The notes under the pieces are model-generated. The model saw nothing but the letters and a program-made list of their open reading frames with translations. It searched no databases and was not told the DNA's origin. DNA of 14,066 nucleotides from an uncultured Collinsella sp. (GTDB lineage: Bacteria > Actinomycetota > Coriobacteriia > Coriobacteriales > Coriobacteriaceae): assembly GCA_902495265.1 (NCBI GenBank), contig CABUWR010000015.1, positions 1-14,066 on the forward strand. The letters run 5' to 3'. Shown here piece after piece: positions 11,301-14,066 of the stretch; within the stretch, counting starts at the first letter, position 1; each line of letters opens with the position of its first letter. A program made the position numbers and the translations under genes.

Positions 11301-14066
11301 ATGTCTGCGCAGACAAAGGAAAAGAACCTCGAGCAGGACATAGAGTCGTTCCTCTGCTCGCCTGCGGGCGGTTTCCTTAAGTGCGACGATAAACATTCGC
11401 TCCTCTACGTCGAGGACGGCACCTATCAGATGGTCGGCGGCGGCTACATGGAACACCGCGACCGCGCGCTCGACGCTACGACTCTGGTCAACTTTATCCA
11501 GACGACGCAGCCCAAGGCTTGGGAGCGCTTCGAGCGCATGTGCAACTCCGATTCCACGGCGAAGTTCGCCAAAGTCTTCAACGACGCCGTCGACCGCCTA
11601 GGCATGGTTGCAGTGCTCAAACACGGCTTCAAGCACCGAGGAATTCCGTTCAAAGTTGTATTCTTCAAGCCGGAGAGCGGTCTTAACGAAAGCGCCGCCG
11701 ATCGCTATGCCAAGAACGTTTGCCGCTGCATCCGCCAGTTCCACTTCGCCGAGACGGGCAACCAGACCATCGACATGGTCCTGGACGTGAACGGCATCCC
11801 CCTGGTGGGCATAGAGCTCAAGGACCAGTTCACCGGCCAAGACGTCGAGAACGCCATGCGCCAGTGGCGCGAGGACCGCGATCCACGGTGTCGCTGTCTC
11901 AAGTTCAACGCGCGCATGCTGGCATTTTTCGCCGTCGATCTCGAAAATGTCTACATGACCACCAAGCTGGAGGGCGCGAAGACCTTCTTCCTGCCGTTCA
12001 ACCAGGGCTCCGCCGGGGCGGGAAACGACGGCGGCGCCGGCAACCCCGCAAATCCCGACGGTTATGCCACGAGTCACTTGTGGGAGGTCGCCCTGCAGAA
12101 GGACAGCCTGCTCGATATCGTCAACAAGTTCCTTCACCTGGAGGTCAAGGAAGAGACAGAGCTCGATGCGCGCGGCAACGAGGTGAAGCGTAAGAAGGAG
12201 CGCATCATCTTCCCCCGTTACCACCAGCTCGACTCCGTGCGTAAGGTCATCGCCGACGTGCGCGCGAACGGGACGGGCAAGAACTACCTCGTGCAGCATT
12301 CGGCGGGGTCGGGCAAGTCTAACAGCATCGCCTGGACGGCCTATCGCCTTGCATCCCTCTTTGTGGATGACACCCCGCTGTTCGACTCCGTGGTCGTCGT
12401 CACCGACCGTCGCGTTCTCGACAGCCAGCTGCAGGAGACCATCTCGGGCTTCGACCACGCCATCGGCTCGGTCGTGACCATCGGCAAGGACAAGACCTCG
12501 GCCGACCTGCGGGACGCCATCAACGGCGGCGCTCGTCTCATCGTCTCGACCCTGCAAAAGTTCCCCGTGATTTACGAGCAGGTCGAGAGCAAGGGCAAGC
12601 GCTTCGCCATCATCGTCGACGAGGCGCACTCGTCCCAGACGGGAACGAGCGCGCTCAAGCTCAAGAGCGCCCTTGCCGACAAGCGCGACGCGCTCGAGGA
12701 GTACGCTGAGATCGAGGCGGAAGCCGAGGACGCCGCAGCCGATTGGGAGGACCAGCTCGCCGACGAGCTCGCGAGCCACGGCCGTCACAAGAACCTGACC
12801 TTCGTTGCCTTTACCGCCACGCCAAAGGAACAGACGCTCGAGATCTTCGGCGATGAGTGGCCTGACGGGTCCTTCCACCCGTTCCACGTCTACTCGATGC
12901 GCCAGGCGATAGAGGAGGGCTTCATTATGGACCCCCTCGCCAACTACGTGAGTTATTCGGAGGCCGTCGAGCTCGCGCGCACGGTCCCCGACAACCCCGA
13001 TGTGCCCAGCAGCCCCACGCTCAAGCTGCTCCGCAAGTACAAGGAGCTGCATCCCTACGCTCTCGGTCAGAAGGCCGAGCTCATCGTGGAGACGTTCCGC
13101 AACGTTACGCGCACCAAGATCCGCGGCAAGGGCAAGATGATGGTGGTCACTGCCTCGCGCCTCGCGACGGTTCGCTACTACCACGAGATCAAGCGCTACA
13201 TGCAGAAGAAGGGCTACGACGACATCGAGGTGCTGGTGGCGTTCTCGGGTGCCATCAGCGACCCCGTGAATGGCCCCAACGGTCCCGAGTACACCGAGCC
13301 GTCTATCAACGTCGGCCACGATGGGCAACGTGTCGCCGAGAGCCAAACGAAGGCCGAGTTCCACAACTATGGTGACGTGCTCGTTGTCGCCGAGAAGTAC
13401 CAGACGGGCTTCGATGAGCCTCTGCTTCACACGCTGGTGGTGGACAAGAAGCTCAAGGACGTGAAGGCGGTTCAGACGCTCTGCCGCGTCAACCGTATCC
13501 ATCCGGACAAGGAGGACACCTACATCCTCGACTTCGTGAACAAGCCCGAGGATATCCAGAAGGCGTTCGAGCGCTTCTATGCCGAGACGTCGCTTTCCGA
13601 GCAGATCAACACCGACCTCCTCTATCAGGTGCAGACCGACATTCGCGGCTACAAGCTCTACGACGAGGACGACATCGAGGCCGCGGCCGAGATTGTCTTC
13701 ACGGATGACAAGGGTAAGCCGCAGGGCAACGTGCAGGGCAAGCTTGCTGCCGTTTTGAAGCCTGCGGTCTCGCGCTACAACGAGCTGGATGACGACTCGC
13801 GCTATCAGGTGCGTCGTAAGGTGCGTAGCTTCTGCAAGTGGTACACCTACATCACCCAGATTGTTCGCATGTTCGATCGCGACCTGCACAAGGAGTACGT
13901 GTATCTGAGCTATCTGCGCCACCTCCTCAAGGTCGAGAAGATCCCCGTCGAGGCGGTGGACGACAAGGTCGAGATGCGCTTCTACAAGCTCAAGCAAGAG
14001 TTCGAGGGCAGCATTTCGCTTGAGCCTGGCGGCGGCGTGCTCGATCCCGGTGGCGCAGCCAAGACC
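11301..14066 (+). CDS. hsdR: type I restriction endonuclease/translocase subunit, 3' end outside window
   Basis: Open from ATG at 11301 to the window edge (922 codons, no stop); GAGG near 11290 precedes it. The N-terminal nuclease domain has D158 in TIDMVLD and E172-L-K174 (IELKDQ), the PD-(D/E)xK signature. The SF2 translocase follows: Walker A QHSAGSGKSNS with K339, DEAH box VDEAHS (D440-H443), motif III AFTATPK, a VFxxKYQTGFD-like step as VAEKYQTGFDEP, and motif VI QTLCRVNRIHPDK. Family members are usually about 950-1100 residues, so little is missing. It would join HsdM and HsdS to translocate unmodified DNA and cut it at a distance. It is probably intact and uses GC-rich codons like hsdM. 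Confidence 0.95.
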   Translation, partial: MSAQTKEKNLEQDIESFLCSPAGGFLKCDDKHSLLYVEDGTYQMVGGGYMEHRDRALDATTLVNFIQTTQPKAWERFERMCNSDSTAKFAKVFNDAVDRLGMVAVLKHGFKHRGIPFKVVFFKPESGLNESAADRYAKNVCRCIRQFHFAETGNQTIDMVLDVNGIPLVGIELKDQFTGQDVENAMRQWREDRDPRCRCLKFNARMLAFFAVDLENVYMTTKLEGAKTFFLPFNQGSAGAGNDGGAGNPANPDGYATSHLWEVALQKDSLLDIVNKFLHLEVKEETELDARGNEVKRKKERIIFPRYHQLDSVRKVIADVRANGTGKNYLVQHSAGSGKSNSIAWTAYRLASLFVDDTPLFDSVVVVTDRRVLDSQLQETISGFDHAIGSVVTIGKDKTSADLRDAINGGARLIVSTLQKFPVIYEQVESKGKRFAIIVDEAHSSQTGTSALKLKSALADKRDALEEYAEIEAEAEDAAADWEDQLADELASHGRHKNLTFVAFTATPKEQTLEIFGDEWPDGSFHPFHVYSMRQAIEEGFIMDPLANYVSYSEAVELARTVPDNPDVPSSPTLKLLRKYKELHPYALGQKAELIVETFRNVTRTKIRGKGKMMVVTASRLATVRYYHEIKRYMQKKGYDDIEVLVAFSGAISDPVNGPNGPEYTEPSINVGHDGQRVAESQTKAEFHNYGDVLVVAEKYQTGFDEPLLHTLVVDKKLKDVKAVQTLCRVNRIHPDKEDTYILDFVNKPEDIQKAFERFYAETSLSEQINTDLLYQVQTDIRGYKLYDEDDIEAAAEIVFTDDKGKPQGNVQGKLAAVLKPAVSRYNELDDDSRYQVRRKVRSFCKWYTYITQIVRMFDRDLHKEYVYLSYLRHLLKVEKIPVEAVDDKVEMRFYKLKQEFEGSISLEPGGGVLDPGGAAKT

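Noticed and set aside
11598..13997. 799-codon minus-strand open frame opposite hsdR
   Set aside because: It is the complement of a clear hsdR with all motifs. Long antisense frames are normal opposite GC-rich genes, and its peptide is a low-complexity Leu/Val/Asp/His pattern.

Overview
The window looks like an accessory, defence-type region of a fairly GC-rich actinobacterium. Gene style, GTG/TTG starts and the resemblance of several proteins to Coriobacteriia proteins suggest Collinsella or a close relative. This placement is an inference; there is no rRNA or other marker to fix it.

Layout. (1) Bases 1-635, minus strand: an AbiEi-antitoxin-like gene cut by the window edge and frameshifted in a run of five C. 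(2) Bases 636-3300: two same-orientation tandem arrays of 62-bp hairpin-forming units (932-1241 and 2826-3188). They flank one gene, a 468-aa AAA ATPase fused to a winged helix and a PD-(D/E)xK-like DUF234 end (1352-2758). A perfect 25-bp inverted repeat with a 6-bp loop covers that gene's promoter region. The second array runs straight into the C-terminal scrap of what looks like a different ATPase (DUF4143 type). (3) Bases 3316-3585: a promoter with an overlapping palindrome and, about 180 bp later, a strong intrinsic terminator with no convincing gene between them, so a possible small RNA. (4) Bases 3747-4481: a DEDDh 3'-5' exonuclease. It is followed by a decayed reading frame (4484-4836) and an unrecognised 787-aa protein (4855-7218) with His/Asp motifs and a Gly/Ala-rich hydrophobic stretch. 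(5) Bases 7204-7503, minus strand: a possible decayed ORF with one amber codon. (6) Bases 7470-14066: a type I restriction-modification operon in the order RHH-type small regulator, hsdM, hsdS, a four-cysteine 187-aa protein, hsdR. The last gene runs off the window.

The restriction operon is tightly packed (gaps of 1-3 bases) and probably makes one transcript. HsdM and HsdS would form the methyltransferase and HsdR would add the translocase/nuclease. The small RHH protein, with a perfect palindrome just in front of it, is the likely regulator. The unusual parts are the paired hairpin arrays around the ATPase-nuclease gene, the perfect palindrome at that gene's promoter, the promoter-terminator unit without a gene, the large unknown protein next to the restriction operon, and the four-cysteine protein inserted between hsdS and hsdR.
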